DNA of 64,000 nt from Heliocidaris tuberculata (GCA_025618425.1 CM046839.1:2728831-2792830); one strand, 5' to 3'; shown: positions 1-11,134, numbered from the stretch's first letter. The notes: generated by a model from the letters alone, not told the origin. Program-made: numbers and translations.

Positions 1-772
1 ACAAGGTACTCCTTTTAATTTTATCTTTCCCTTTCCATAAAAATTCAAAACACATTTTGTCCAAAGACTGAAACACCCATTCTGGAACAGGGATGAGAGA
101 TGCTACATACACTAGTTTAGAATATATAAAAGTTTTCAATAATTGGATTTTTCCCATCAACGTTAGATCTCTCTGTTTCCACCATGTTAAGGACTTTTTT
201 ATTTTACTCAGAATCTCTTTGTAGTTCATAGACTCCTTTACATTTACATCTAAACTGAAATACACTCCTAGTATTCTAACGAGTTGTACTTCCTTTCCAA
301 AAGGCAGCGACCTACTTATGTCTTTAGTAGGACCTATCATCATAATGTATGTTTTATCTTTGTTATATTTCAAACCAGACATATTCTTGAATTTTTCAAT
401 CAAAACCTCCAATCTTTTCAACGATTCCATGTTTCGAACAAAAAGTGTTATATCATATATATACAATATTTGTTTTACCTCAGTTGAACCACATCGAATA
501 CCTAAAACATGATTATCATTTCGTATCATATGTGCAAGAACCTCAATACATAGAATAAACAGATACGGTGATACTGGGTCTCCTTGTCTTACTCCCCTTT
601 CTATTCTAAAATAACCTGTTGAATTTCCCCCATTTAAAACACAACTAAGAGCATTATTATACATTACTTTGATCCATTTGCGAAATAATTGTCCAAATCC
701 AAACTCTTTTAGCACTTTTTGTAAAAACATATGTGAAACCGAGTCGAATGCTTTCTCGAAATCCACTGCTAC
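1..772 (-). pseudogene. L1/Tx1-like LINE reverse transcriptase fragment
   Basis: Read on the minus strand, the sequence is one open frame of about 257 codons from 772 to the window edge. It opens with VDFEKAFDSV, reverse transcriptase motif A with its catalytic Asp, just after an in-frame TAA near 776. It continues with RGVRQGDPVSPYLF (motif B) and then a thumb-like stretch containing LTWWKQRDLTLMGKIQLL, which is typical of L1/Tx1 LINEs. The catalytic box, normally YADD, reads YIYD here: the first Asp is replaced by Tyr within a TATATAT tract, so the enzyme would be dead even though the frame is open. Everything upstream of motif A is missing, and the 3' part continues beyond base 1. In life such a protein copies its own RNA into nicked DNA. 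Clade assignment is by motif style only. Confidence 0.88.
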
Positions 773-819
773 TAATTAAAAATTACTCATTAAAAATCAA
801 GCATAAAATGAAGATGACA

Positions 820-1260
820 TCACTGCCACCCCCTCCCCCTCCTCGTTAAACAATTAATTGCCAGGTTTAAATAAATAAATATAAATATATAAATATATTT
901 TTCTACCCATTTCTCCAAAACTTTTGAAAGAATCGATAGTAAGGATATTGGCCGATAATTTTCTAAACATGATCGATCACCGCCCTTAAAAATTGGGCGA
1001 ATTTTGGCCAAGCACCATGCTTTGGGAAGTGTCCTTTGACAAAGAAAGATTAAAAACATAAATAAGACTATCTATTACATCTGTGGCACATTTCACAATT
1101 TTCAACATTTTAACAGAGATGTCATCAGGACCTGTGGCCTTTTTCACAGAATGGCTATCAATTTCTTTTACAACAAAATCGTAAGAAATTTGAGGAATAT
1201 CGACAGTTTGACGATCAAAGTCATCGAAATTCGCGTGAGGCAATGAACAATCGGGAATTA
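820..1260 (-). pseudogene. Second LINE reverse transcriptase fragment, other clade, frameshifted
   Basis: Two overlapping minus-strand frames form one broken reverse transcriptase N-terminus. The upstream frame (about 1260-1040) has ATGPDDISVKMLK and a helix ending NLSLS. The second frame (about 1059-890) has LPKAWCLAKIRPIFKGG followed by NYRPISLLSILSKVLEK, the conserved block before motif A. A small indel near 1040 shifts the frame. The protein signal dissolves at about 890 into an ATAAATAT-rich stretch. These blocks are characteristic of the Jockey/CR1/L2-type group rather than L1, so this is a different element from the one at 1-772 although it lies on the same strand directly upstream. 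Confidence 0.82.
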
Positions 1261-1843
1261 CATCTCAAATTCATATCTCCCTGTAATTCTAAAACACTAC
1301 CAATGAAGTAATCAATCAGTCTAGTGCAGTGAAGCTATATAGGGAGCGTTACTAAAGCATTTTATTCAGGATTTTATTTGCCGTTAGCTTTTTATTTGAA
1401 ACCCATCATATCTATTGTGAGAGGCAGTCTTCGATCTGCCCCAGTTAAATTCCATGAAAATGAATACATTATCACTGAGGCTTACTGATTGGTAAATTTT
1501 GCTTCTATCATATTGAAATTATAGAACTGATTGATTGTTTGATATTGTGATGATGCTTTTTTCAAAGATTCAAAATACATTTATTTCCTTCTCATAATCA
1601 AATACAAAATGAAATGTACATTCAGAAAAAAAAAAAAAAAATAGAAGGAAGGAGACGAGGGTCCCGGGAAGCAACTAGCTTGTAGTGGGGTCGCCTTTAC
1701 TATAACTATTTACATATATGATATTATACATCAATTATAACATACACAAAAATCTAAAAGATAAAAAAAAGAAAAGAAATTTTTTTTTTAAATGAAAAGG
1801 AATCTGCAATAAGTGCTACTGACTATAATTATTGTATGAAGTA
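1261..1843. other. Non-coding stretch with a possible LINE 3' tail
   Basis: No coding signal. On the minus strand, 1700-1555 runs through an A/T tract into GAAATAAATGTATTTTGAATC, then TTTGAA. This looks like a LINE 3' end with a polyadenylation-type AATAAA and a short tail. An A15-run lies at 1627-1642 and further A/T runs at 1760-1790. The link to either upstream RT fragment is not shown. Confidence 0.35.
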
Positions 1844-2004
1844 AAGTCAAACCTGTCTATTAAGGCCACCCAAGGGAAACAGAAAATGTGGCCACTGTAG
1901 ACAGGTGGCCTTAATAGACAGATTCTAAGACACATATTTCTTGCTTTATGGAGGCAATATAAGTGACCACTATAGACAGGTGGCCGCTAAGACAGGTTTG
2001 ACTG
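1844..2004. mobile_element. MITE with TA target site, Tc1/mariner-like
   Basis: The ends are inverted repeats, AGTCAAACCTGTC on the left and its complement on the right, beginning (C/A)AGTCAAACC. Both sides are bounded by TA (1842-1843 and 2005-2006), the Tc1/mariner target duplication. The 161-bp interior repeats the word AGACAGGTGGCC in both orientations and has no coding capacity. A TATATA tract follows directly on the right. Confidence 0.75.
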
Positions 2005-2350
2005 TATATATATATATATATATATTTTTTTTTTTTTACGACTAAATGTAAGGAGTGAAGAGCATGTTTCAAGGAATCCATTTCATAATGTGCTTGCACT
2101 CATTAAGAAATGCAGATGTTTCTCCTGGTAAAATGTCATCGTGCACCATTGTACTGTCTACTAGTATTTCGAGAATTCAGCTAGGCCTGATATAGGAATG
2201 TTCATCTCTTTTCATATTATTTCATAACATAATATACTTTGCTGTCTGTCCTGCATTCATTTTGGTCAATCAAAATAAAGACTACAAACTGAGTACTGAG
2301 AACTTTTTTTTTTAACATTGTGAGTTCTTGCCATGTTGTAAATGTGAATC

Positions 2351-2720
2351 GCCCCTGCTGGAAAGAACACAGTGACCCACAGTGTGTTCACAGTGTGTTC
2401 ACAGTGTGTTCACAGTGTGTTCACAGTGTGTTCATATAGTCGACTCTGTGAAGATGTGATTCACACTTTTAAAACGCTCGAATTTAACAGTGTGAAGATG
2501 ATTTCACACTGTGGACACTTCCACAGTGTGGATTACCACAGAGTGTTCACATAGTGATGTTCGATTTCACAGAGTGAATTTACTGGCTCAAATGTGAAGA
2601 TGTGATGCACAATGTTAAAACGCTCGAATTTAACAGTGTGAAGATGATATCACACTGGGTTTCACACTGTGTTTCACAATGTGAACACACCGCAGGACAC
2701 TGTGTTCTTTCTGGCAGGGA
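2351..2720. mobile_element. Inverted-repeat element rich in CACAGTGTG
   Basis: The terminal inverted repeats are CCCTGCTGGAAAGAACACAG on the left and the complement of CCCTGCCAGAAAGAACACAG on the right. Inside the left end, the 11-bp unit CACAGTGTGTT is repeated five times in tandem (about 2379-2433). A roughly 65-bp block containing CGCTCGAATTTAACAGTGTG occurs twice in direct order (about 2449-2515 and 2595-2661). No coding capacity; the 60-codon frame here follows only from the tandem repeat. The family is unnamed; it is a non-autonomous DNA transposon by structure. Confidence 0.7.
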
Positions 2721-2870
2721 CTGTATTTTTCTTGGAGAAACATTCAACAAACACTATTAATTTTAAATAATAAAAAGTGGGTACCTGTATAATGCTCATT
2801 TCTGTAAGTCTTGAAACTCCCATATATTTGGATCTTGAAGGAAAGAGCTCTTTTATATAATGGAATATGA

Positions 2871-3121
2871 AGAAAAAATTATATCCAGTGATATTTACAA
2901 GTCATTTGTTTGAAGAATATGAAAACTCATTCAGGGTGGACTTTGTCACTGAAGAGCCTGATTCACCTTTCAGATTGAAAATTGAAAAGCTCTCAAGATG
3001 CTATTATGACATCACTTGCCCGTTCAGGATTGAGCACCATGCCGTATCCAATAAGACAACGAAACTTATTTTTCAGCTGTCCATTCACCATTTCGATCTT
3101 GCCTCTGGTGCAGCAGTGAGC
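2871..3121 (-). pseudogene. PIF/Harbinger transposase, C-terminal exon
   Basis: Minus-strand frame from 3121 downwards gives AHCCTRGKIEMVNGQLKNKF, then RCL, LNPERASDVIIAS, matching the C-terminal part of Harbinger transposases (HARBI1 family), where the last catalytic acidic residue sits in the RTRNVVER-like helix and VLHN follows. An in-frame TGA (2993-2995) stands where the usual Cys of the CVLHN motif is expected, and a second stop follows a few codons later. It continues directly from the exon at 3463-3788 in sense and order. An ORF of 93 codons on the opposite strand is its shadow. Confidence 0.8.
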
Positions 3122-3462
3122 GTTGAAATAGAAAGTATGTTGGAATAACTGCTAGATTATTCAATAGTTTGATATGAATTTTATGTCAGTTCATCTCTAA
3201 ATGAGAATGAATTCAACAATTCCGGTTATTGTTATAAAATATGTGCCCTTGTGAAGTAAGTTATGAATTAGTTTATTACACTCTATATTTTGGATTTGAA
3301 AATGAATGAGAATGAAATTAATATACAGAGATAATTCCAGTGATAAAAAAAAGATTGCAATGTATATTCACATGATATCGATTCAATTATTCTCCATTAC
3401 TAATCTTAGTTTATTGAAATATGTAAATATAGTATAGAAATATTTCAAATTATTTGTTCTTA
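3122..3462 (-). other. Fossil intron of the Harbinger transposase
   Basis: This 341-bp gap separates two exons whose codons join without loss (AERACNE then AHCCTR). On the minus strand it starts TAAGAAC and ends TTTCTATTTCAAC. Each end is one base away from a normal splice site (GTAAGAAC and TTTCAAG), so I infer a former GT-AG intron whose two sites have both decayed. An insertion at this codon boundary is the alternative. The interior is AT-rich and unremarkable. Confidence 0.5.
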
Positions 3463-3788
3463 TTCATTGCATGCTCTTTCAGCTTGAGTACGGAGATTGA
3501 GGAAGGGAGTGAGTAACCATGAATTCTGGCCAAAGCCAGAATCTCCCAGGAGATACCGCCCTCGCTCGAATCCAGCATGCATCGCACTGGATACAAGGAT
3601 TCTAAAAGTACAGTCATGGTGACTTCCAGACCATCTAGCCACCACGTTCAAGATACTGTAGTCTGCCGGGCATATCAGCTGTGTGTTGATACTGTGCCTT
3701 TCCTTTTGGTTATAAATTCCTTCTCTCCCAATTTTGAAGCCAGTGATGGTACAGTCGATCCTCTTACCATAGGGAAGTGAGTAATCCT
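3463..3788 (-). pseudogene. PIF/Harbinger transposase, central DDE exon
   Basis: Minus-strand frame reading DYSLPYGKRIDCTITGFKIG at the start, then YNQKERHSINTQLICPADYS, LNVVARWSGSHHDC and LLGDSGFGQNSWLLTPFLN, ending AERACNE. NVVARWPGSVHD and LLGDSGYP-LLTP are hallmark blocks of Harbinger/HARBI1 DDE nucleases; the Asp of HHD and the Asp of GDSG are present. The exon is preceded by an intact acceptor, a run of ten T followed by AG. No earlier exon is found up to about 4100. With the stop in the next exon, the gene is dead. Confidence 0.88.
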
Positions 3789-3988
3789 AAAAAAAAAAGA
3801 AGGTCTGGGATAAATTAAATCATTTATTATGAAGATTTCAAATGTGTTATTGCATAATTTTACTCAATTATCATCAAACTGTTAATACTGTATACAGGGG
3901 TATACTGCAAAGCATTGATTGTAATAAGAATGAGTGAATAATTTGCATGTAACAAAGGATTTATAAATCAAGTTCTTTAGAAATAATG

Positions 3989-4022
<34 letters not shown>

Positions 4023-4780
4023 AATATTTAAATTGTTCTGATCCCCCACCCATTGACACTTGATAACCTGTTTTATTATTTATTATTATTTTAAAAGATG
4101 ATTATAACTCATCCCCCACCACCACATAAACAGGGACTGGGGTGCAAGCTAAAGGAATGCAAGATAGTTTGATAGAAGTGTAAGATAGCAGGAGGGAATG
4201 TAAGATTTTATGAGAGAGATATGTGTGAGAGAGGTGGGGACATAAGGGGGGGGGGGGGGAGAGAGAGAGATGCAGGATAGGCTTTGGAGTTGAACAATGA
4301 TTCTTTACCTTTTTACATCCACCATTCCTTTTTTCTATAGGGGGGGGGGGGCTATAATTAGGATGGTAATGAATAATAAATTTTTGGAGGTATAACACAA
4401 CGCAGACAAAGAATAAAACCCAACAGGGGCTTATGAGATCATTACAAACTCCGTATATTCCACTGATCTCTACATACAAAAATATAACGTGTATTCAGTG
4501 GTAAATTCTTGGTACCGCTATTCCCCCTTCATTATTTATAAAAGTGAATAAAGATGAAAATTTCAAATAATTACCTTACTATTTAGAGATTAGCAACGAT
4601 GTGCGTTTGTCTAGAATTTGAAGTTTCAAGACAATGTAATACACCAGATCCATTAATCAATTTTTATCAATTTTTTTTTTTTTTTTTTTTTTTTGGGGGG
4701 GGGGGGGCGGTGGTGGGAGGAGACTCAAGTCAAAAACCAGACTAGTGCATAGATATCATAATTGCAAGTGAAAAGTTGAA
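3789..4780. other. Simple-repeat-rich spacer
   Basis: No gene or named element is visible. It holds an AAT microsatellite (about 3985-4021), a G-run followed by GA repeats (4246-4271), a G11 run (about 4341-4351), and a T-run followed by a G-run (4670-4707). The 125-codon minus-strand frame across 4102-4479 is proline/serine low complexity and is not a gene candidate. Confidence 0.7.
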
Positions 4781-5510
4781 TGAGTTTCATCAAAAATGGT
4801 ACATCCTCCTACCTGTATGTATCCCATTCTCCGTGCGGCCTCCGCACGAAGGCAGGAGGCAGCCGTGAGATTTTCGTACGGATTCACGGGCTCCTCGGCC
4901 TCTACGATTTTATTTCGCGAGAAGTTAAACAAATCTGAAAAAATCGTAAGCCTGTAGCCCGTAGACATGACGACGGGTATCGCGCGGAGACCTCGCGCGG
5001 AGGCCTCGCGCTGATTGTGCAGCAAACGCACGATTTTTCGGTGAACATGGGGGTGGGGGGGGGGGGGAATCGTACAGAGATTGTAGACTCGTGGGACATT
5101 CGCACGGCAATCGCACAGCTATCGCAAGGTTGCCGCTTGATTCCCGTTAAGTACCCGTGATATTGAGCAGTCATCCCGCGGCAACCCCACAGCTGAGCTC
5201 CTGCACCATGGCCGTGCAGCCGCCTTGAGACGGGCCAAACATTTTTCAGACTGGGCTCCGTACGATTTCTGTTCGGAGGCTGCGGAGGCTGCACGGCAAC
5301 TACACTGAAATTGCACGATTTCCGTGCAATCTCCGAACCGAGCCTCTTTACGGATTTGCCCCGGCCTGCCCCCGAGGGCTAATACAAGAAATGGCACGAT
5401 GCTCGTAGATAATATAAACACAAACACCGTAGCCCGAAAAATCGCACGGAAAACCGTAGACCAATAATCGTACGGCGCCCGGGGCAACATGTAAACTAGG
5501 CATTAGATGT
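4781..5510. mobile_element. GC-rich block with repeated CGTACGG/CGCACGG words
   Basis: The base composition jumps sharply from the AT-rich surroundings. Words such as ATCGCACGG, ATCGTACGG, CCGTGCAAT and CGCGCGGAG recur in both orientations about fifteen times, with one G-run at 5051-5068. Read from the right, it begins TAATGCCTAGTTTACATGTT followed by GCCCCGGGCGCC. No matching left terminus is found, so I infer a truncated or composite repeat. Long frames on the minus strand reflect the lack of A/T stops and show no family motif. Confidence 0.45.
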
Positions 5511-5569
5511 AACGTTAGACCTACTACACATTTTATGATTTTTGTGGGTCCTGGGACCACGTGCGTGTA

Positions 5570-5973
5570 TTAAAATGATTTGGTAACTTTGTAGAGGCTT
5601 GATAAAATCTGAGCTGCCTGGCCTTACATGCTATCAGTGTAGGCCTATGTAATATGGTGTAAAAATAAAGCCCAGGAAAGAAAAAAGCACTTCAAAATCA
5701 TCATGTGCTTCACAAAAGTAAACATATGCAAGTGACCGGAAATGCCAGACTCATTTCCCCCCATAGACTCAGTGTTAGACTAAAGCGTATGGCCATACGC
5801 TTTCGTAAATGGGAGTATTCAGAAAAAGATATCTTGATAATAGCATTATATACTTGAAAACCTTTCTATGCTTGGCTATTTTTTTATCCTCCTGAACATC
5901 ATTATACAAGACAGATATCAAAATTCAACAATTTATTAAATCAAGCCTCCACAAAGTTACCGAATCCCTTTAA
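5570..5973. mobile_element. piggyBac-like MITE, copy 1
   Basis: Bounded by TTAA at 5570-5573 and 5970-5973. The inverted termini read GATTTGGTAACTTTGTAGAG on one side and, complemented, GGATTCGGTAACTTTGTGGA on the other. In the middle lies a 22-bp perfect palindrome, AAAGCGTATGG plus its complement. An inverted second copy is at 46442-46834. TTAA duplication is the hallmark of piggyBac transposons; no transposase is present, so it is non-autonomous. Confidence 0.8.
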
Positions 5974-6519
5974 AAACAAAATCTAATTAAGAAGCGAAAG
6001 ATTTTAATCTACCATGGTCTAGTGGAAATGCTGGAGTTAAAAAGATGGAGACGTTGATAAAGAAAAAAATTATCAAGATATTACAGAAATTAAAAAGAAA
6101 TTTCTCATTCTCAGTCAGATCGTGTGTCAATTGTCATGCATGAGACATAGATCTAGTCATAACTAACAGTCACATGCCCAGTCCCAGACCCAGGCCTCTA
6201 ATCAGGGACCAGTTAGTTATTCATCAAATCAATGTTTATTGAGAAAGCTTACCTCGTTTCTCAAGCCACAAAGGGCCACCGTGACATCTCTGACAACCCT
6301 CAATGCTGTGGCATAGCAGTTTAAGGCTATGTCAGATTTTTAAGCTAGGCGATATCGCCTTGCTTCGTGATGTGTGGTTTTCTTATCTCCTCATATCTAT
6401 ATCTGTGTACATGTACGTTAAGAGGGTTTGTTCGGTCTCGGAACACCCTCTTGTCAACTTTCTTTGAGAAGGCATGGAAGGGCTAATGGTAATGCAAAAG
6501 CGGCCATCTTGTAACGTCA
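5974..6519. other. Unassigned spacer with one short hairpin
   Basis: No coding signal. A 13-bp hairpin with one bulge and a 7-base loop sits at 6420-6452 (AAGAGGGT-TGTTC paired with GAACACCCTCTT). Nothing else is recognised. Confidence 0.5.
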
Positions 6520-6680
6520 ATGTGAGCCTTAAAATCGATCTTAAATAAAATCGATCTTAAATAAAATCGATATCAATTCTAAATACTTAGTACTTTAATG
6601 AGAATTTATGAAACCATCAATGAAACATGCCCTCAAACCTAAAATCGATTTTAAGGCTTGATGAAACACCCCCTGGAGCT
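6520..6680. mobile_element. Probable MITE remnant, TTAAAATCGAT inverted repeat
   Basis: AGCCTTAAAATCGATCTTAA on the left faces its complement near the right (6645-6658). The right outer end, read inward, is CAGGGGGTGTTTCATCAAG, similar to the ends of the MITEs at 45211 and 50147. The left outer end is degraded. A 15-bp unit AAAATCGATCTTAAAT is tandemly repeated at 6531-6572. Confidence 0.5.
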
Positions 6681-9600
6681 CCACAATTATTAATTTTATT
6701 CCCATTATGATGATGATTTTATTGCTTTCTGTTTGGAATTTTTTTTTACCAGAACGCAAGATTTATATTTAAATGCTAATTCAATTTCATCAATACTTAA
6801 ATGATGTAACCTGACTAACTGCTTGTGCGTGACTAATTACCAATTGTCCTTATTTTGAAAGCGGATTATAGGCCAAAAAAAAAAAAAAAAAAAAAAAAAA
6901 GACTCATATTTTCTGACATATATGAAATTCTGCTGTTGGCAAAAATCTCTTTGGCGATAAAATACATAACGGATTAATCTCATCACATGCTTTAAGCGAT
7001 CGTATATTTGAAATGAAAAAAAAAAAAAAAAATCTTCATGGTACTCCGGCTAATCTTGTTATTAAAATTTGCAGGATGACTGCATTAGAATGCCATGAGC
7101 AAGAATGTTTGATTAAAATAACACTCATAAATCCTTTTTTTTCCCTGTATCTGAAATAATTACATTTGTGGGTCAAGAAAATAATGTTATCAGATAAAAT
7201 GAAATAGACTTTTAAACAATGGATCGCTTTTAAATGCGGGAAATTGCATTTTTCATGACTTAATCAAACTATAAGTTCTGACGTCTGAGGAAGAAAGAAA
7301 TGTTGAGAATAACGTAGATTTGCAAAAAGCTTGAAGACGGAAAACATACGCTCTATTCTGTCATCAGGAAAGAAATCTTATGATACAGACCAAAGGGAAT
7401 ATCTTACTCTCCAACATAAACGTCACGGATATTTATTTGGACAGAAACTGTATTTACTGTATTAATCCTATTCATCAGACACTTTTACCAATTATTTTTT
7501 AGACGAATTTAATACATTATGAAACATCGCAGTGGAGGAGAAAAGAAATCTGAGGACAATTACAACATGATGGAGTCATTCGTAAGCAATGAGGTCTGTA
7601 ATGAACCAGATAAAAATGACCAAGAATAACAGATAACCGGTTCATAATGAGATAGCAAGTGAAAACTAATTTAAGAAGTTTCTCATGCTATTATCTTGAA
7701 CAGGAATGACAGCACAGCAGATGATCAACCTAGGGCTATGATACAGATAACAATGTATCAATTTCTTCATTAAAGAGTCTTTTCATTCTGTATATAGGGT
7801 CTCTGGGGAACACACAGAGGATTGTATTAACACCTGTCCAAAAACCCAGTGGGTTTATGATTTCATTAAGGAGGCAATATGAAATAAAATGAGTTATCTT
7901 AGTTTAGCTGTATCTTTAAAGACCATGCAAAAAAATAGAAAAGGATAATCTTAAAATGTTTTAAAAGGTTTCCTCAGCATGCAGTGAAATAATTCTGTGC
8001 ATCAGGGGCGTAATTTATAGAAATAGAGCATTAACTTTTCAGCTTGAGGGTCAGTCGAATTGTGGAGGTGCAGGGGATCTTGATCAAAGCAAGAGGGCCG
8101 GTGGCACCAAATGCTTTGTTTGAATTTGAGCTCCAATTCAATTCTGTATACTGATGCATCTCCTTTATTATTATTATTATTATTATATCATAAATAATAT
8201 GTAAGATTGATATTGGATTAGCTCATATAAGATGGAAGATTAGAAAAAATATTTTTGTTGGCTCTGTTCCTTTCTTCTCCTTCCCATCGATTAGTACCCT
8301 GCCAATTTATTGAACATTTTGTTCTGTTGCTCTTGCAGATGTCTTGTTGATTGCAGTACGCATCCATTATTTACTTCTCTTCTTGCGTATCTCTCATTTT
8401 CGCATTTCTTGATGCTTCCCGACTGTTTTTCCTATGCCTCTACTGCCGAGGAATGTTTACCTATTCTTTTACTTTCCTCTAGTCGGTGAAAATTGTTCTG
8501 GTAGGGTCCTGCTGACAGTCATGTTCGTAATGTTTCCAGACAAAACATTCTTCCATGTTTGTTTAGTTCAGGTACGGAGAAGAACTTGAAGTCATTCATC
8601 ACTGGACCCGTGGTCGAAACCGTAGCCGACATGTTTATCCAAGGAACTGAAAATAAACAGTATTTCTTTAATTGGTAAAACGGACGGCATGAATAAGAAT
8701 CATTTCATAATACAACTAATGGGCGTGAATGGGTTTTTATAATTATTTTCGCCCCGATTCACTTGTTGCAGATGAATTGGATAATCGTTGTAGAAAGGTT
8801 AATAATGAAAAGGAAGGGTGTCATTCTTATTGTCATTATCAAACTCTTAGGAGTAGGGCAGGTTTTGACTTCCTGCTGACAGCATGGGAGTATTTATCGT
8901 GTGGAGTAGCGTCTTGGCACATTCCGGGGTATGGCTTACACGGACATTGGGGTAATTCAGGATGCATTCTGAATAAAAATACAGTTACAAAAGGGCATAC
9001 AGGCCAGAATCACTGAAAAAATCTTTGTTGATGACACTTTTTACATACTCTTTGGTTTCTTTCATACGATTTTTATTTTATTCTATTTCCTCCGTAAAAT
9101 GACAAATCCACTCTAAGAAGCATAATATTACATAAAAAGCATCCTCATCAATATGTTGTACTGAAATTTTGCACATGTTAGCCATAATGGTGCCTGACAC
9201 GATAATTGATAGCAGCACAATTTTTTTTTTAATGTGATCAAATTTTCAAATGTAATCTATTATATTGGTCAAGTATTTTCTAAATCGAAATATTGCATTA
9301 TGATATCGCATGCAACGAATTAATGACTTCTTATTAACTTAAAATGGAGTAGCAGGATCCAGTGAACATGTCCATCATGTTTCGACATATCAAAATTTAT
9401 AAGCAATTTCAGTGAGATTATTTTATGTTTTCATATTTGTAGAGTAAAAAAAGGCCTCAACACCTTTTCTAAAAAAAAACAATTTATGAAAATAAAGCAA
9501 AAAAAGTCAAAATGCGATTAATAGAATTTTCAACATAACGTCCTTCTGGCTCATAATTACAGGAATTAACTCCTTCTTGCTTGAAATGAAATAGGACAAA

Positions 9601-10194
9601 AACTTTTAACTGTTTGTTACCATGGTTACAAAGTTACATACTAATTCTAATAAATATGAGCAAAAAGCAGTTCAGAGCCTATAGTAGTATACGAGATGAC
9701 AAACAATATTTCTATATTAATAACATTGCGTCAAGGCCTTCTTGTTTTCACTCAGCCTTGAAACCATTTGACAGAATATACCGACTATTATTCTTTTTGA
9801 TTGACATGTGAAGGTAAATCATAGATGCATGTGACGGAAATCATCGCAAGGCCTGCTGGCTACTTTGTACCTATACGTCTTTTGGGACCTCATGCATGAC
9901 ATTTTCGAGAGAAACCCTCGAAACTGTCCCCCTTAGCCGATTTCCTTGTTCACAAGGACAATTCCATCCGGTTTCTTCTGAATTCCTCACCAAAAAGAGA
10001 ATATTTATTCAGGATTCCTTAATGTGTACTCTTTCCACATGCGTTGTCACGACCAACATCAATTAAGAGTTAGACTGGGGTCGAGAAACCCGTCACGCTT
10101 TGGCTAAATTTGTGTTTGATTAACATGCATTCACTGTCGACCATCGTATATTAGAAGCACCAAGACTTTACATGGCGTATTTCAGAAGGAAGAA
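6681..10194. other. 3.5 kb without a recognisable element
   Basis: AT-rich sequence with A-runs (6873-6900, 7017-7032), a short TTA repeat (8167-8186) and scattered short frames. The longest, 95 codons from 8729, has no family signature, domain or splice context. A near-palindrome GTTACCATGGTTAC lies at 9616-9629. Nothing else is seen. Confidence 0.6.
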
Positions 10195-10298
10195 ATTTAA
10201 CGCAAGTCCCAAATACGAGATCCTGATTGGTTGAAAGTCAAGGTGCGTTTAATTTTTTGAGTTGCGTTTAATCGCAACTTTTTATGCAAGAGGGCCCA
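10195..10298. mobile_element. Partial palindromic MITE, GGGCCCTCTTGCATAA family
   Basis: The right end, complemented, reads GGGCCCTCTTGCATAAAAAG followed by TTGCGATTAAACGCAACTC. The interior ACGCAAGTCCCAAATACG and CTGATTGGTTGAAA matches the full-length copy at 50718-50864. The left GGGCCC terminus is missing. Both copies are followed by AGGACA. Confidence 0.72.
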
Positions 10299-10846
10299 GG
10301 ACATAAAACTCTTAACACCACTTATTCATTCATGGAGGCGAAATTCGTTTAGAATTGTATCACATCGTCTTTTTTTTCAAATGAAATAACAGAACTTCCC
10401 TTTAAAAAAATAAGTCAGATTGTTTTAGCGACTGGCGCGGCCTTTGTTGTGCTATTATTCTGTGATAGTGATATCGCACAAAAAGTGAATTCAAAATGAA
10501 TAATGTAAATATTGGGTTGATTTACTATCGTATGTACTAATTTCCCTCACAGACTTAATTGATTAGCGCAAGTAAGAACTCAAATGAATAGTATTCAACA
10601 GGCATAAGTTAGCTTAAGTCGAGAACGGCAATTAGCTTAATAGTCACCGTCACATTAGTTTATCATAAACATATAAATTAAAAGGGTTTCTCTTTATTTA
10701 TTGCGACAATCTACGTCACGATAAACAATATTAAATCAGAAGGTGAACCCCTGTTAAACAGTTTTTGATATGGTTCTTTGTTCATTCTCACTACTGACGC
10801 ACTTAGCTTGATGTGAGTACAAGGACTAATGGAATTCCTTTCTCAC
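10299..10846. other. Unassigned AT-rich spacer
   Basis: No coding, RNA or repeat structure that I can support. Confidence 0.5.
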
Positions 10847-11134
10847 GACACAAGTTGGCAACTCCGTGACCTATCTTGCGAACTCCTCTCCCATTTGCCC
10901 TCTACCCATAAAATCATTAATTTTCATTTTGTCTCTAAATAAAAATTGGCAACCATACATGCGTGCATGCACCTTGGATATAATCATTGCTCATATGTTT
11001 TTACACAAAACCTCTCAGAATAAAAAAATATTCTTTTATCAAAAACTAAGAAAATGAAAATTCATGAAATTTTCTGTATACTGAGCAAAAGGGAGAGGAG
11101 CTCGCAAGATACGTCACGGAGTTGCCAATTTGTG
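10847..11134. mobile_element. MITE with about 50-bp inverted ends (TTGGCAACTCCGTGAC)
   Basis: Left ACACAAGTTGGCAACTCCGT, then GACCTATCTTGCGA and CTCCTCTCCC, is mirrored at 11080-11134 with four or five mismatches. Weaker complementarity extends inward through AT-rich sequence (TTTTCATTTT). The 63-codon frame inside is a shadow. The superfamily cannot be assigned because the target duplication is not clear. Confidence 0.7.

Noticed and set aside
2379..2433. 11-bp tandem repeat taken as a possible operator array
   Set aside because: It lies inside terminal inverted repeats and is better explained as part of a MITE.
2867..3148. 93-codon plus-strand frame beginning with ATG
   Set aside because: It is the antisense shadow of the Harbinger transposase C-terminal exon; the minus strand reads a recognisable family block.
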